Source: Paraburkholderia edwinii | GTDB taxonomy: Bacteria > Pseudomonadota > Gammaproteobacteria > Burkholderiales > Burkholderiaceae | Assembly: GCF_019428685.1 (NCBI RefSeq) | Contig: NZ_CP080095.1 | Span: forward strand, 1,984,001 to 2,048,000 | Length of the DNA stretch: 64,000 nucleotides | Reading direction: 5' to 3' | In this document: positions 46,288 to 58,555 of the stretch, one piece after another | Numbering within the stretch: the first letter of the stretch is position 1 | Layout: each line of letters begins with the position of its first letter | Made by a program: the position numbers and the translations under genes | The notes under the pieces: generated by a model | The model's input: the letters and a program-made list of their open reading frames with translations, nothing else | Database searches by the model: none | Told to the model about the DNA's origin: nothing

Positions 46288-47589
46288 ATGACGCGATCGA
46301 TCCGCGCCGATTCCGGCAGTAGTCTTGATAAAAGCGCTGGCACACACGCTGATAAAAGCGCTGGCAACAGCGTTGGCACATACGCTGATAAAGGCGCTGG
46401 CATTCGCGCTGGCAAAAGCACAGGCACACGCACAGATACACGCGCTGACATCAACGTAGAAGCCGGCGCTGACATCAAGGCAGGCACCAGCGCAGACACC
46501 GGTGCCGACAGCCGTCCCGGCACCCACGCGTCGCGCACCACGCGGGTCGCGATCGTCGCGTTGCCGCCGGTGTCGATGTCCGGTGTCGGGCCGATCGTTG
46601 ATACATTGCATCTTGCCAATGAAATCGACGGCCGCGCGCTATATCGCTGGCAGGTCTGTTCGTGGGACGGCCGCGCCGTGCCGTTGGCAGGCGGCGCGCA
46701 ATGGCCGGCCGACGCCGCATTCGGCGATGCGATTGCGTGCGACTGGCTGATCGTGATCAGCGAGCGCTTCCAGCCCTTCACCGACCACCGGCTGTTTCTC
46801 GCGAGTCTCGCGCGCGCCGCCGCGCGCACGCCGCTGGTGAGCGGCATTCATCACGGCGTCTGGTGGCTCGCGATGGCGGGCCAATTATCCGGCTATCGCG
46901 TGAGCGTCAACTGGGAGACGTACCAGCAATTCACCGAGCAGTTCGAGCACGCGATCGTCACGCAGCAGATCTTCGAGATCGATCGCGATCGCGCGACCTG
47001 CGCGGGCGGCCAGGCGAGCGTCGACTTCATGCTCGCGATGATCGCGCGCGACCATGGTCGCGCGCTTGCCGAACGGATCGCCGATGCGCTTGGCGTCGGC
47101 ACGCTGCGTGCGGGTGCCGAGCGGCAGCGCATTCCATTCGTGACCGCGCCGGGCGAACGCCATCCGCGTCTCTACGACGCGCTGCTGCTGATGGAAGCGA
47201 ACATCGAAGATCCGCTTACGACCGACGAGATCGCGGGCCTCGTCGGCGTATCGCGGCGTCAGCTCGAGCGGCTATTTCGCCAGTACCTCGGCGCGATGCC
47301 GTCGCGGTACTACCTGGGCCTGCGGCTCTCGAAGGCACGCACGCAGTTGCAGCGCACGAGCAAGTCCGTCGTGCAGATCAGCCTGGCGTGCGGATTTTCG
47401 TCGGCCGCGCATTTTTCGAATGCTTACCGCGAGCGGTTCAATGTGACGCCGCGAGAAGAGCGCCGCAACTGGCTCGAAAAACAGCAGTCGGCAGATGGGG
47501 CGGCAAGCGGGGCGCTGGCAGAGCCTGCCGCGCCGGCCGGGCCACGGCCGGCCGGACTGCGCGTGCCGCCCGAGCGCGACGAACCATAG
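46288..47589 (+). CDS. AraC-family regulator with GATase1-like domain (ArgR/AruR-type activator of ast)
   Basis: A 433-residue regulator. A DJ-1/PfpI-like ligand domain (about residues 85-260, from [17 protein letters not shown]) is followed by the AraC double HTH (about 305-410: [20 protein letters not shown] and [21 protein letters not shown]). Location between the ATPase and astC matches the arginine-responsive ArgR of Pseudomonas. The first ~80 residues are unlike the family: they are tetrapeptide repeats ([12 protein letters not shown]) encoded by a 12-base tandem array. The last codons and stop start a separate 15-base array. Confidence 0.85.
   Translation: MTRSIRADSGSSLDKSAGTHADKSAGNSVGTYADKGAGIRAGKSTGTRTDTRADINVEAGADIKAGTSADTGADSRPGTHASRTTRVAIVALPPVSMSGVGPIVDTLHLANEIDGRALYRWQVCSWDGRAVPLAGGAQWPADAAFGDAIACDWLIVISERFQPFTDHRLFLASLARAAARTPLVSGIHHGVWWLAMAGQLSGYRVSVNWETYQQFTEQFEHAIVTQQIFEIDRDRATCAGGQASVDFMLAMIARDHGRALAERIADALGVGTLRAGAERQRIPFVTAPGERHPRLYDALLLMEANIEDPLTTDEIAGLVGVSRRQLERLFRQYLGAMPSRYYLGLRLSKARTQLQRTSKSVVQISLACGFSSAAHFSNAYRERFNVTPREERRNWLEKQQSADGAASGALAEPAAPAGPRPAGLRVPPERDEP
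46324..46527. repeat. Degenerate 12-base tandem repeat encoding an N-terminal extension
   Basis: About 16-17 contiguous 12-base units related to GCTGATAAAAGC and GCTGGCACACAC run in frame from 46324 to about 46527 inside the AraC-type regulator gene. They encode repeats of the type A-[DG]-x-x. Units are least diverged at the 5' end, as expected for recent slippage there. Confidence 0.8.
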
Positions 47590-47752
47590 CGCGGCGAACC
47601 TTGGCGCGGCTAATCCTGGCGCGGCTAATCCTGGCGCGGCGAACCCTGGCGCGGCGAACCCTGGCGCGGCGAACCCTGGCGCGGCGAACCCTGGCGCGGT
47701 GAACCCTGGCGCGGTGAACCCTGGCGCGGCCCACCCTGGCGCCAACCCTCGG
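47574..47752. repeat. 15-base tandem array anchored on the stop codon of the ast regulator
   Basis: Ten full units related to GCGCGGCGAACCCTG occupy 47589-47738, followed by a partial unit to about 47752. Four central units (47634-47693) are identical. The 15 bases before the array (47574-47588, GCGCGACGAACCATA), which contain the last codons and two bases of the stop codon, match the unit at 12 of 15 positions. The array therefore appears to have grown from the gene end. It fills most of the 269-base gap before astC. Confidence 0.9.
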
Positions 47753-47858
47753 CGCGGCGCACCCACCCCAGGATCTTCGATAGAACACGTCGCGTATGCG
47801 CAAGACGGCGCGCGCTTCGTTTTCTACACTATGGGTATTACCGCCACGAGGATCCGTC

Positions 47859-49094
47859 ATGAACGACCAGAATGTGACACGCCAGACCTTCGACGAAGTG
47901 ATGGTGCCGGTGTTTTCGCCCGCACCGTTCGTGCCGGATCGGGGCGAAGGCTCGCGCGTCTGGGACACGCAGGGCCGCGACTATATCGACTTCGCTGGCG
48001 GTATCGCCGTCACCGCGCTGGGCCATGCGCATCCGGAACTGCTGAAGGTGTTGCACGAGCAGGGCGCGAAGCTCTGGCATATCGGCAACGGCTATACGAA
48101 CGAGCCGGTGCTGCGCCTCGCGAAGCGTCTCGAGGACCTGACGTTTGCCGACCGCGCATTCTTCGCGAACTCGGGCGCCGAAGCGAACGAAGCCGCATTC
48201 AAGCTGGCGCGGCGCGTGGCGTTCGAACGGCATGGCGCGGAAAAATACGAGATCGTTTCCTTCACGCAGTCGTTTCATGGCCGCACGTTCTTTACCGTCA
48301 GCGTCGGCGGGCAGCCGAAATACTCGGAAGGCTTCGGGCCCGTGCCGGCCGGCATCATCCATCTGCCGTACAACGATATCGACGCGGCGCGCAAGGCGAT
48401 CGGCCCGCAAACCTGCGCGGTGGTGGTCGAACCGATTCAGGGCGAAGGCGGCGTGATTCCGGCCGATCCCGCGTTTCTGCGCGCGTTGCGTGAAGCATGC
48501 GACCAGCACGGCGCGCTGCTGATTTTCGACGAAGTGCAAACGGGCGTTGGCCGCACGGGGTTCTTCTACGCATATCAGGACACCGATGTGACGCCGGATA
48601 TCCTGACCACCGCGAAGTCGCTCGGCAACGGCTTTCCGATCGGCGCGATGCTGACCACCAACGAACTGGCCGCGCACTTCAAGGTCGGCGTGCACGGCAC
48701 CACCTATGGCGGCAATCCGCTCGCATCGGCCATCGCGCTCAAAGTGGTGGAACTGATCAGCGATCCGAAACTGCTCGATGGGGTCCGCTCGCGCAGCACG
48801 GCGCTGCAGGAAACGCTCGCAAAACTGAACGAGCGCTTCGGCATCTTTACGCAGGTGCGCGGCAAGGGGCTTCTGATCGGCGCTGAGCTTAACGAGGCAT
48901 TCAAGGGACGCGCGAAAGACTTCGTCACGGCGGCGGGCAAGCATGGGCTCATCATGCTGATGGCGGGCCCGGACGTGCTGCGCTTCGCACCGTCGCTGAT
49001 CATTCCGCTCGACGATCTGCACGAAGGGCTCGCAAGGCTCGCAAAGGCGATCGAAGAAGTGGTCGGCGCGACGGCCGCGTCGCACGCCAAATAG
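47859..49094 (+). CDS. astC: Succinylornithine transaminase
   Basis: PLP enzyme that converts N2-succinylornithine to N2-succinylglutamate 5-semialdehyde in the arginine succinyltransferase pathway. The 411-residue class-III aminotransferase has the expected length. It shows the [13 protein letters not shown] phosphate site, the [11 protein letters not shown] cofactor motif and Lys253 ([14 protein letters not shown]) for the Schiff base. ATG 47859 follows GAGGAT; the upstream frame enters the repeat gap. It heads the ast run; family members also act as acetylornithine aminotransferase, but context favours succinylornithine. Confidence 0.95.
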   Translation: MNDQNVTRQTFDEVMVPVFSPAPFVPDRGEGSRVWDTQGRDYIDFAGGIAVTALGHAHPELLKVLHEQGAKLWHIGNGYTNEPVLRLAKRLEDLTFADRAFFANSGAEANEAAFKLARRVAFERHGAEKYEIVSFTQSFHGRTFFTVSVGGQPKYSEGFGPVPAGIIHLPYNDIDAARKAIGPQTCAVVVEPIQGEGGVIPADPAFLRALREACDQHGALLIFDEVQTGVGRTGFFYAYQDTDVTPDILTTAKSLGNGFPIGAMLTTNELAAHFKVGVHGTTYGGNPLASAIALKVVELISDPKLLDGVRSRSTALQETLAKLNERFGIFTQVRGKGLLIGAELNEAFKGRAKDFVTAAGKHGLIMLMAGPDVLRFAPSLIIPLDDLHEGLARLAKAIEEVVGATAASHAK

Positions 49095-49112
49095 CCTGCA
49101 CGGGGAACGACG

Positions 49113-50176
49113 ATGCTCTTCGTACGCCCCGGTCGCCTCGCCGACCTCGACGCGCTCGAACAGATGGCGCGCGCCGCGCAGCCGGTGCTGCATTCGCTGC
49201 CGCACGACCGCCGCGCGCTCGAGGCGCGCGTCGCCTTATCGGAAGACTCGTTTCGCGCGGAAGCGGATTTCCCAGGTGAGGAGTTCTATCTCTTCGTGCT
49301 CGAAAATAGCGAAACAGGCAAGCTGCTCGGCACCGCGAGCATCGTCGCCGCGGCCGGTTATTCGGAGCCGTTCTACGCATTTCGCAACGATGCGCTAATT
49401 CATGCGTCGCGCGAGCTGCATGTGAACCGCAAGATCCACGCGCTGACGATGTCGCACGAACTGACCGGCAAAAGCCGTCTCGGCGGCTTCTATATCGAGC
49501 CCGAGCTGCGCGGCGCGGCGACGGCACACCTGCTGTCGCGCGCGCGGATGATGTATATCGCCGCGAACCGCAGGCGCTTCACGCCCGAGGTGTTTTCGCT
49601 GCTGCTCGGCGTGACCGACGACGCGGGCGTGTCGCCGTTCTGGGAAGCGGTGGGCCGCAAGTTCTTCGGGCGTAATTTCGCCGATATCGAAGTGCAGTCG
49701 GGCGGACGCAGCAGCACGTTTATCGCCGAGGTAATGCCAAGCTATCCGATCTATGTGCCGCTGTTGCCGGAAGCGGCGCAGCGCGTGCTCGGCGAGCCCG
49801 ACGAAAAAGCGCTGCTCGCGTACGAGATTCATCTCGAAGAGGGCTTCGAGACCGATCGCTATGTCGATATCTTCGATGCGGGACCGGTGCTGACCGTGCA
49901 GGTCGATCGCAGCGCGTGCGCGAAGCGCAACGAGATGCGGGCTGTGCACGCGAGCAACGAAGCGCCGCCTGACCGCGCGCTCAGCGCCACCTATATGGTT
50001 GCAAGCAACCGCCCCGGCGAATTCCGCTGCGTGCTGGTCGATTTGCCGCGCGAGCATAGTGCCGGCGCGCCGCTGCCGGCCGCGGCCCGTGCCGCGCTCG
50101 GCGTGAACGACGGCGACACGGTGCGCTGCGTGATCCTGCATCAGGAAGAGAACAACGCATCTGCGGAGGACGCTCA

Positions 50177-50180
<4 letters not shown>
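49113..50180 (+). CDS. astA: Arginine/ornithine succinyltransferase, alpha subunit
   Basis: First enzyme of the pathway: transfers succinyl from succinyl-CoA to arginine. This is the alpha (AruF) subunit, 355 residues, with the family start (LFVRPGRLADLDALEQMA) and the conserved GFYIEPELRG and DDAGVSPFWEAVGRKFF segments. The presence of two adjacent paralogues is the Pseudomonas/Burkholderia arrangement; enterics have one astA. The stop overlaps the beta-subunit start as ATGA. Confidence 0.95.
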
Positions 50181-52725
<2,545 letters not shown>

Positions 52726-52735
52726 GGATCGGACC

Positions 52736-54076
52736 ATGCGAGCGATCGAAGCGAATTTCGACGGGCTGGTGGGCCCGACTCATAACTATGCGGGCCTGTC
52801 GTTCGGCAATGTCGCGTCGCTGTCGAACGACAAGTCGGTCGCGAATCCGAAGGCCGCCGCGAAGCAGGGGCTGCGCAAGATGAAGCAGCTGGCCGACCTC
52901 GGTTTCCGGCAGGGCGTGCTGCCGCCGCAGGAGCGGCCGTCGCTGCGCCTGTTGCGCGAACTCGGCTTTTCGGGCGCTGACGCGAACGTGATTGCGAAAG
53001 TCGCGAAGGAAGCGCCCGAACTGCTCGCCGCCGCCAGTTCCGCGTCCGCGATGTGGACCGCGAACGCGGCCACCGTCAGCCCCTCGGCCGACACCGCGGA
53101 TGGCCGTGTGCATTTCACGCCGGCGAACCTGTGCAGCAAGCTGCATCGCGCGATCGAACACGAATCGACTCGCCGCACGTTGCGCGCGATTTTCGCGGAC
53201 GAAAGCCGCTTTGCGGTGCACGAAGCGCTGCCGGGCACGCCGGCGCTCGGCGACGAAGGCGCGGCGAACCATACGCGCTTTTGCGCGGCGTACGGCGAGC
53301 GCGGCATCGAATTCTTCGTGTACGGCCGCAGCGAATACCGGCGCGGTCCCGAGCCGAAGCGCTACCCGGCGCGGCAGACTTTCGAGGCGAGCCGCGCGGT
53401 CGCGCAGCGGCATGGGCTCACTGAAGAAACTACCGTCTACGCGCAGCAGAATCCCGACGTGATCGACGCGGGCGTGTTTCATAACGACGTGATTGCGGTC
53501 GGCAACGGGCGCACACTTTTTTGCCATGAACTTGCGTTTGTCGACTCCAGCGCGGTGTACGACGAACTGCGCGCGAAGCTCGCCGCGCATCATGCGCCGC
53601 TCGATGTCATCGAAGTGCCGGATGCGCTCGTGAGCGTCAACGATGCGGTCACGTCGTATCTGTTCAACAGCCAGTTGCTGATGCGCGAGGACGGCAAGCA
53701 GATGCTCGTCGTGCCGCAGGAATGCCGCGAGAACGAGCGCGTCGCGCGTTATCTCGACACGCTCGTCGCGGGGTCCGGTCCGATTGATGAGGTCGAGGTT
53801 TTCGATCTGCGCGAAAGCATGAAGAACGGCGGCGGCCCGGCGTGTCTCCGGCTGCGCGTCGTGCTCACCGATACCGAGCGCGAAGCGGTGTTGCCCGGCG
53901 TATGGATCGATGATCGGCTATTCGGCTTGCTCGATGCGTGGATCGACCGGCACTATCGCGACCGGCTTGCGCCAGGCGATCTGGCGGACGCGCAATTGCT
54001 CGACGAATCGCGCACGGCACTCGATGAACTGACGCAAATTCTGCGTGTCGGATCGCTGTACGATTTTCAACGCTGA
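52736..54076 (+). CDS. astB: N-succinylarginine dihydrolase
   Basis: Hydrolyses N2-succinylarginine to succinylornithine, ammonia and CO2. The 446-residue protein belongs to the amidinotransferase-like fold. The start is diagnostic ([20 protein letters not shown]). Further landmarks are [27 protein letters not shown] and [18 protein letters not shown], the last with the catalytic Cys near residue 366. I placed the start at ATG 52736; the frame open from 52433 overlaps astD. The stop sits in a direct repeat. Confidence 0.96.
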   Translation: MRAIEANFDGLVGPTHNYAGLSFGNVASLSNDKSVANPKAAAKQGLRKMKQLADLGFRQGVLPPQERPSLRLLRELGFSGADANVIAKVAKEAPELLAAASSASAMWTANAATVSPSADTADGRVHFTPANLCSKLHRAIEHESTRRTLRAIFADESRFAVHEALPGTPALGDEGAANHTRFCAAYGERGIEFFVYGRSEYRRGPEPKRYPARQTFEASRAVAQRHGLTEETTVYAQQNPDVIDAGVFHNDVIAVGNGRTLFCHELAFVDSSAVYDELRAKLAAHHAPLDVIEVPDALVSVNDAVTSYLFNSQLLMREDGKQMLVVPQECRENERVARYLDTLVAGSGPIDEVEVFDLRESMKNGGGPACLRLRVVLTDTEREAVLPGVWIDDRLFGLLDAWIDRHYRDRLAPGDLADAQLLDESRTALDELTQILRVGSLYDFQR

Positions 54077-54114
54077 ATTTCTGCACAATTTTCAACGCTG
54101 CATTTCAAGCGCTG
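54063..54114. repeat. Direct repeat across the astB stop codon
   Basis: ATTTTCAACGCTG at 54063-54075, including the first two bases of the astB stop, recurs exactly at 54088-54100. A shortened copy, ATTTCAAGCGCTG, follows at 54102. Confidence 0.8.
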
Positions 54115-54145
54115 GATTTTCCAGAATCACCACGCGGCAGAGGCC

Positions 54146-55246
54146 ATGATGCTCGACGACTTTCTTGCCTACACGCTAGGCGGCCATGCACCCGATGCCA
54201 CGCAACGCGAAGGCGTGTGCGCAAACGGCGTGCGCTGGAACTGGCTCGACGATGGCGTGCTGCAATTCGAGCCTGCAGCGGCCGGGCGCAATGCAGGTCA
54301 CGATGCAGATCATGAAGCGGCAGTGCACAGCGTGCTCGCGTCGGCCGGCATTCATGGCGACGAAACCGCACCGATCGAATTGCTGTCGATGATCGTGCGC
54401 GATATCGCAAACGGCCGCGCGCGGCTCACGTGCCGGCTGCTCGTCGTGCTCGGCAATGTCGCGGCGATGCGCGCCGCGTGCCGCTATATCGACGACGATC
54501 TGAACCGCCTCTTCAGTGGCCGTCACACGCAGTTGCCGGCGAGCAGGGAAGCGCCGCGCGCTGCGGCGCTCGAACGCGCAGCCGCGCAATTTTTTGCGAA
54601 CGCGCCGCAACGGCGCAGCGCGCGCTGGCATATCGATATGCACACGGCGATCCGTGCCTCGGTGTTCGAGCGTTTCGCGCTGCTGCCGCATACGGGCGAA
54701 CCGATGTCGCGCGCGATGTTTGCATGGCTGCGCGATGCGAACATCGCAGCGGTGCTCGTGCATTCGGCGAAGAGCACGACGTATTCGCATTTCACATCCG
54801 AGGCGTGCGGCGCCGACGCATGCACGCTCGAACTGGGCAAGGTGCGTCCGTTCGGACAGAACGATCTTGCGCGTTTCGCAGGCGCCGATCGCGCGTTGCG
54901 TAACCTGATTTCGGGGCAGTGTGATGACCGCCGCGCTCACGCCCGTTCGATCGATGCGACGGCGAGCCGAGATGTGCAAAAAGCCATACCGCTGCCACGT
55001 GTCTTCACCGTGATCGATCAGATCACGAAACACAGCGACGCATTCGAACTGCTCGTCGAAGCCGACGTGCCAAATTTCACTGCGTATCCGCAACACACGC
55101 TGATCGCGCGCGACGGCGGCTATCGCTATACGGTGAGCCATCCCGAAGAGCGCATCGTGTTCCCGAATCCGTCGGTAAAACCTGGCCTGCGCGCGGGACT
55201 GATGGTCGTCGAAACGACAGAGCATGCGCTCGCGTCACTGCAATAA
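54146..55246 (+). CDS. astE: Succinylglutamate desuccinylase
   Basis: Zinc hydrolase that splits N-succinylglutamate to glutamate and succinate, the last step of the pathway. The 366-residue protein of the AstE/aspartoacylase family has the metal ligands His70 and Glu73 in [14 protein letters not shown] and the third His in HIDMHTAIR. The substrate-binding NxxAxxxxxR segment ([21 protein letters not shown]) is also present. It ends the ast gene run; a gap separates it from the c-di-GMP genes. Length is slightly above the E. coli enzyme. Confidence 0.94.
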   Translation: MMLDDFLAYTLGGHAPDATQREGVCANGVRWNWLDDGVLQFEPAAAGRNAGHDADHEAAVHSVLASAGIHGDETAPIELLSMIVRDIANGRARLTCRLLVVLGNVAAMRAACRYIDDDLNRLFSGRHTQLPASREAPRAAALERAAAQFFANAPQRRSARWHIDMHTAIRASVFERFALLPHTGEPMSRAMFAWLRDANIAAVLVHSAKSTTYSHFTSEACGADACTLELGKVRPFGQNDLARFAGADRALRNLISGQCDDRRAHARSIDATASRDVQKAIPLPRVFTVIDQITKHSDAFELLVEADVPNFTAYPQHTLIARDGGYRYTVSHPEERIVFPNPSVKPGLRAGLMVVETTEHALASLQ

Positions 55247-55397
55247 GCGAAGTTTCGTTGTGCGCACACGATTTCGCTGTCCGCGGCGTGCGGGCGTGCG
55301 CTAAAATCGCCGGGCATTTGAACCCGGTGTATTGAATCCGCCAGACATAACGAAGAGAGCGCAAAGCGCTACGCGCGCTTTGCCAGAGGGGAGCCGC

Positions 55398-56870
55398 ATG
55401 ACCACCACCGCAGTCCAGCAGGAAGGCCGGCCAGACGGCCTTTCGGGTTCCGCTGACGGCGACCGGCGCAGCGACGCCGGCAGTACCGCCGAAGGCGCGC
55501 CGCGCGACGTGTATTTCGCCCGCCAGCCGCTCTTGAACCGGGACGGCATGCTGTGCGGTTTCGAGCTGAAAATCCAGCAGCTTCAGTTGGCCAATGCGTT
55601 GGCCGACGCGTTGTCCGACGCGTCATCCGCAGAGCCCGACCATTCCGCCGATAGCCAACCGGCCACCGGCGCTGAAGAGGCTGACGGCGACGGCGAACTC
55701 TCCGCGAACAAAAACTCCGCGCAGGCGCGCGTCGGCGCGCTGATTCGCGCGCTGGTCCGGCCCGAAGTGCGGCTCGCGCTGACCGGCCATCCCGCTTATA
55801 TCGACGCGACCCGTGATCTGCTGTTCGACGAGGCGGTCAAGGCACTGCCGCCCGAGCGCTTTATTTTCGAACTGCCGCCCGATATCCAGGTGGACGACGA
55901 ACTGATTGCGCGCATCGTCACGCTGCACGGCCGGCGCTTTCGCTTCGTCATCGATCATGTGACGCAGGTCGACGACCGCTTCGCGCGCCTCTTGCCGTAT
56001 GCGGAGACCGTGAAGATCGATCTGCAGCAGACGCCGGCCGCGCTGCTGCCGAAGCTCGCGAGCGTGCTGAAGTCGGCGGGCAAGATGCTGATCGCGCTCA
56101 ACACCGACACGCACGACGATTTTCAGACCGCGTTCAATCTCGGTTTCGACCGCTTCCAGGGCTATTTCTTCGCGCGTGCGCAAAGCGTCTCGTCGACGCG
56201 CCGCGTCAGCGCGCCGCGCCATGCGCTGCTGAATCTGCTGCAGCTCCTGGCCGGCGAACCGACGGTGGCGCAGCTCGAAGCGGAACTGAAGCTGAACCCG
56301 GTGCTCGTTATGCATCTGATGCGCCTTGCGAACGCGAGCGGACTCGCGCTGGGCTTGCGCGTCACGACGCTGCGCGATGCGATCAACGCGACGGGCACCG
56401 ACAAGATCGCGCGCTGGACGCAGCTGCTGCTGTACGCGGACGGCCGCAAGGTCGCGCTCGAAGACGATCCGCTGCTGCAGCTCGCCGCATCGCGCGCGCG
56501 TTTTATGGAGCTCGCGGTTGCACGGTTGCCTGAAGCAGGGCGCGACGAAACCGACGCGGCGTTCCTGACGGGCGTGTTCTCGTTCGTCGATGCGGTGTTC
56601 GGCGGTTCGCTCGAAACCACGCTCAATGTGCTGATGCTGTCGCGGCCGATTCGCGCGGCCATCGAACATCACGAAGGTTCGCTCGGCATGCTGCTGACGC
56701 TGACCGAAGCGATCGAGCGCGGTGCATGGGATGAAGTGGAGAAGGCCTGCCAGTCGCTCGCCCCGTTGACCGTGCCGGAAGCGGCCGAACTCGCGCTGAC
56801 GGCGGCCGCGTGGGCCGGTATTGCCGATCGCAGTGCCGAAGCGGAAGGCCTCGAGCGGATCGAAGATTGA
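55398..56870 (+). CDS. Degenerate EAL plus HDOD domain signalling protein
   Basis: A 490-residue cytosolic protein. After a disordered N-terminus, an EAL-like domain (about residues 35-280) starts DVYFARQPLLNRDGMLCGFEL. An HDOD domain (about 285-480) includes LAGEPTVAQLEAELKLNPVL. In the EAL part the second Asp of the DD pair is lost (VIDHV), and ALNTDTHDDF replaces the AxxVE loop, so it is probably not an active phosphodiesterase. An acidic insert (about 75-120) breaks the domain. ATG 55398 follows GAGGGGAG. It is a paralogue of the gene at 60759. Confidence 0.8.
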   Translation: MTTTAVQQEGRPDGLSGSADGDRRSDAGSTAEGAPRDVYFARQPLLNRDGMLCGFELKIQQLQLANALADALSDASSAEPDHSADSQPATGAEEADGDGELSANKNSAQARVGALIRALVRPEVRLALTGHPAYIDATRDLLFDEAVKALPPERFIFELPPDIQVDDELIARIVTLHGRRFRFVIDHVTQVDDRFARLLPYAETVKIDLQQTPAALLPKLASVLKSAGKMLIALNTDTHDDFQTAFNLGFDRFQGYFFARAQSVSSTRRVSAPRHALLNLLQLLAGEPTVAQLEAELKLNPVLVMHLMRLANASGLALGLRVTTLRDAINATGTDKIARWTQLLLYADGRKVALEDDPLLQLAASRARFMELAVARLPEAGRDETDAAFLTGVFSFVDAVFGGSLETTLNVLMLSRPIRAAIEHHEGSLGMLLTLTEAIERGAWDEVEKACQSLAPLTVPEAAELALTAAAWAGIADRSAEAEGLERIED

Positions 56871-57009
56871 ATCAGTACAAGTGAGCGGTGCAAGTGCGTC
56901 GGACCTGCACGCAAGTGCAGGGCGCACGCACTGAAGGGATTTGCCGCGCCGGCAGGTCTATCAGATCAGTGAGAAGCGACTTTCCTCAATCCCGTTGTGC
57001 GGGATCGAG

Positions 57010-58467
57010 TCACAGCGTCTCCAGCTCACCCACCGGCGCTTGGGCGAAAAAACGCCGCAATTCCCGCGATAACTCGTTCAACGCCGCCATTTCCTGCTGG
57101 CTGATACGGCGCGGTTCCGTGTTGTGCGTCCAGTCGCCGTACATTAGCGCGACCGTCGACTGATTTTCGAGCATAACCGGCAGCAGCACGAACGACTGCG
57201 CGTCGCTAAACGAGCGCTTGTACCAGTCCGGCAGCCGCGCGACCATCTTCGGATCACGCGCGTTCTCGATGAAGATCCCGACCGAGTTCGCGATGGCAAG
57301 GTGGAACACGTCTGGCTGAAAAGCGCTCGCGAACGAAAGCTGCGGCATCACCGCGTCGACCTTCGGCCCGAAGCCCATGCTCGCCTTGAACGTGCCGCCG
57401 CCCTGGCGCACGAACACGACTGTGCGGTCGAAGCCGAGGCCCGCCAGCACGGTTTCAGATGCGAGCGTCAGTGCCGGTGCAAGCGCGTTGTCCGCGGGCA
57501 GCGCGCGCAGGTCTTCGACGCCCGCGCGAATGCGGTCTTCGGGTTCGAGCGGCTCGCGCGCGATCGCATCGGCGCTCGCACGTAGTTCGTTGATTTCGCG
57601 CATCACGCCGTCGCCGGCTTCTTCGCGCGCGAGCGCAATGCTCATTTCGATCAGCACGTCCGCATCGGTATTGAGCGGCCGGCTGTAGCGCTGCGCGAGC
57701 TCGGCGATGCGCGCATCGCGCACAGCGACCGGCATGTCGGGCGCGGTCAGCAGGTTTGCGACTTCGGTCGAGAAGGTGGTGACGGCACGCATCCATTGCG
57801 TCTGGCGCGGCTCGTCGTCACGCGCGGGATCGAACGCGGTCATGCCGGTGCGGATGATTTCCGGCAGGCGCCAGCGCGCTGCGGCCTCGATGCCGATCTC
57901 CTCGTAGGACACGCCGAGCACGCTGGCGCACGCATCCTTTTCGGCGATGCCCGCATCGAGCTGGCGGCGGATCTGGTCCCATTCGGTGTCGAGATAGAAC
58001 ACGACGAGCAGCTTGCCGACCTGGCGCATCAGCGTGCACACCACCGCCTCTTCGCCGGCGCGCAGGTCGCCGCGTTCAGTCAGCTTGCGCGCGACGCAGC
58101 CCGACAGCATGGTGCGGTTCAGTTCGAGCTTCGCGTCGATGCGGCGCGGTACGCTGTGATGAAAGTGATCGACGATCTGCAGGCCGACCACGAGGTGGCC
58201 GACCGCATCCATGCCGAGCACCATCAGCGCGCGCGAGACCGTGGTGATATTGCCGCCGAACGCCATGTACATCGCCGAATTCGCAAGACGCAGCACCTTG
58301 TGCGTCAATGCGAAGTCGGAGAGCACAACCTGAACGAGCGACGTGAAGTCGAGCTCGTCGTTCTTGACGGCGGCCATCGTCGTGCGGAGCGACTGCGACA
58401 GCATCGGAAAATCGCCGCGTTCGCTCATCTTGCCCCAGAGCCTGTCGAGCAAGGCCGCCTTTAACAT
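57010..58467 (-). CDS. HDOD domain protein with a GAF-like C-terminus
   Basis: A 485-residue signalling protein. The HDOD domain occupies about residues 15-220 (LDFTSLVQVVLSDFALTHKV, LRLANSAMYMAFGGNITTVS, ALMVLGMDAVGHLVVGLQIV), a non-catalytic relative of HD phosphohydrolases. The C-terminal part (about 320-480) resembles a GAF sensor (TVVFVRQGGGTFKASMGFGP). HDOD proteins link c-di-GMP, stress and motility control. It is transcribed towards the upstream HDOD-EAL gene and shares its direction with the following GGDEF-EAL gene, 88 bases apart. Confidence 0.8.
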   Translation of the reverse strand: MLKAALLDRLWGKMSERGDFPMLSQSLRTTMAAVKNDELDFTSLVQVVLSDFALTHKVLRLANSAMYMAFGGNITTVSRALMVLGMDAVGHLVVGLQIVDHFHHSVPRRIDAKLELNRTMLSGCVARKLTERGDLRAGEEAVVCTLMRQVGKLLVVFYLDTEWDQIRRQLDAGIAEKDACASVLGVSYEEIGIEAAARWRLPEIIRTGMTAFDPARDDEPRQTQWMRAVTTFSTEVANLLTAPDMPVAVRDARIAELAQRYSRPLNTDADVLIEMSIALAREEAGDGVMREINELRASADAIAREPLEPEDRIRAGVEDLRALPADNALAPALTLASETVLAGLGFDRTVVFVRQGGGTFKASMGFGPKVDAVMPQLSFASAFQPDVFHLAIANSVGIFIENARDPKMVARLPDWYKRSFSDAQSFVLLPVMLENQSTVALMYGDWTHNTEPRRISQQEMAALNELSRELRRFFAQAPVGELETL

Positions 58468-58555
58468 GTGAGTCCCGCAAAAGCCATACGTGTTCCAGTG
58501 AGTAGCCGGCCGCGCCTGTCGCGCGGGCCGCCGGTGCGTTTCTGTGCCGCGTGCG

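Noticed and set aside
47495..48493. Long plus-strand frame with GAANP pentapeptide repeats running into astC
   Set aside because: It is created by the stop-free 15-base array and overlaps astC in another frame with Arg-rich shadow sequence.
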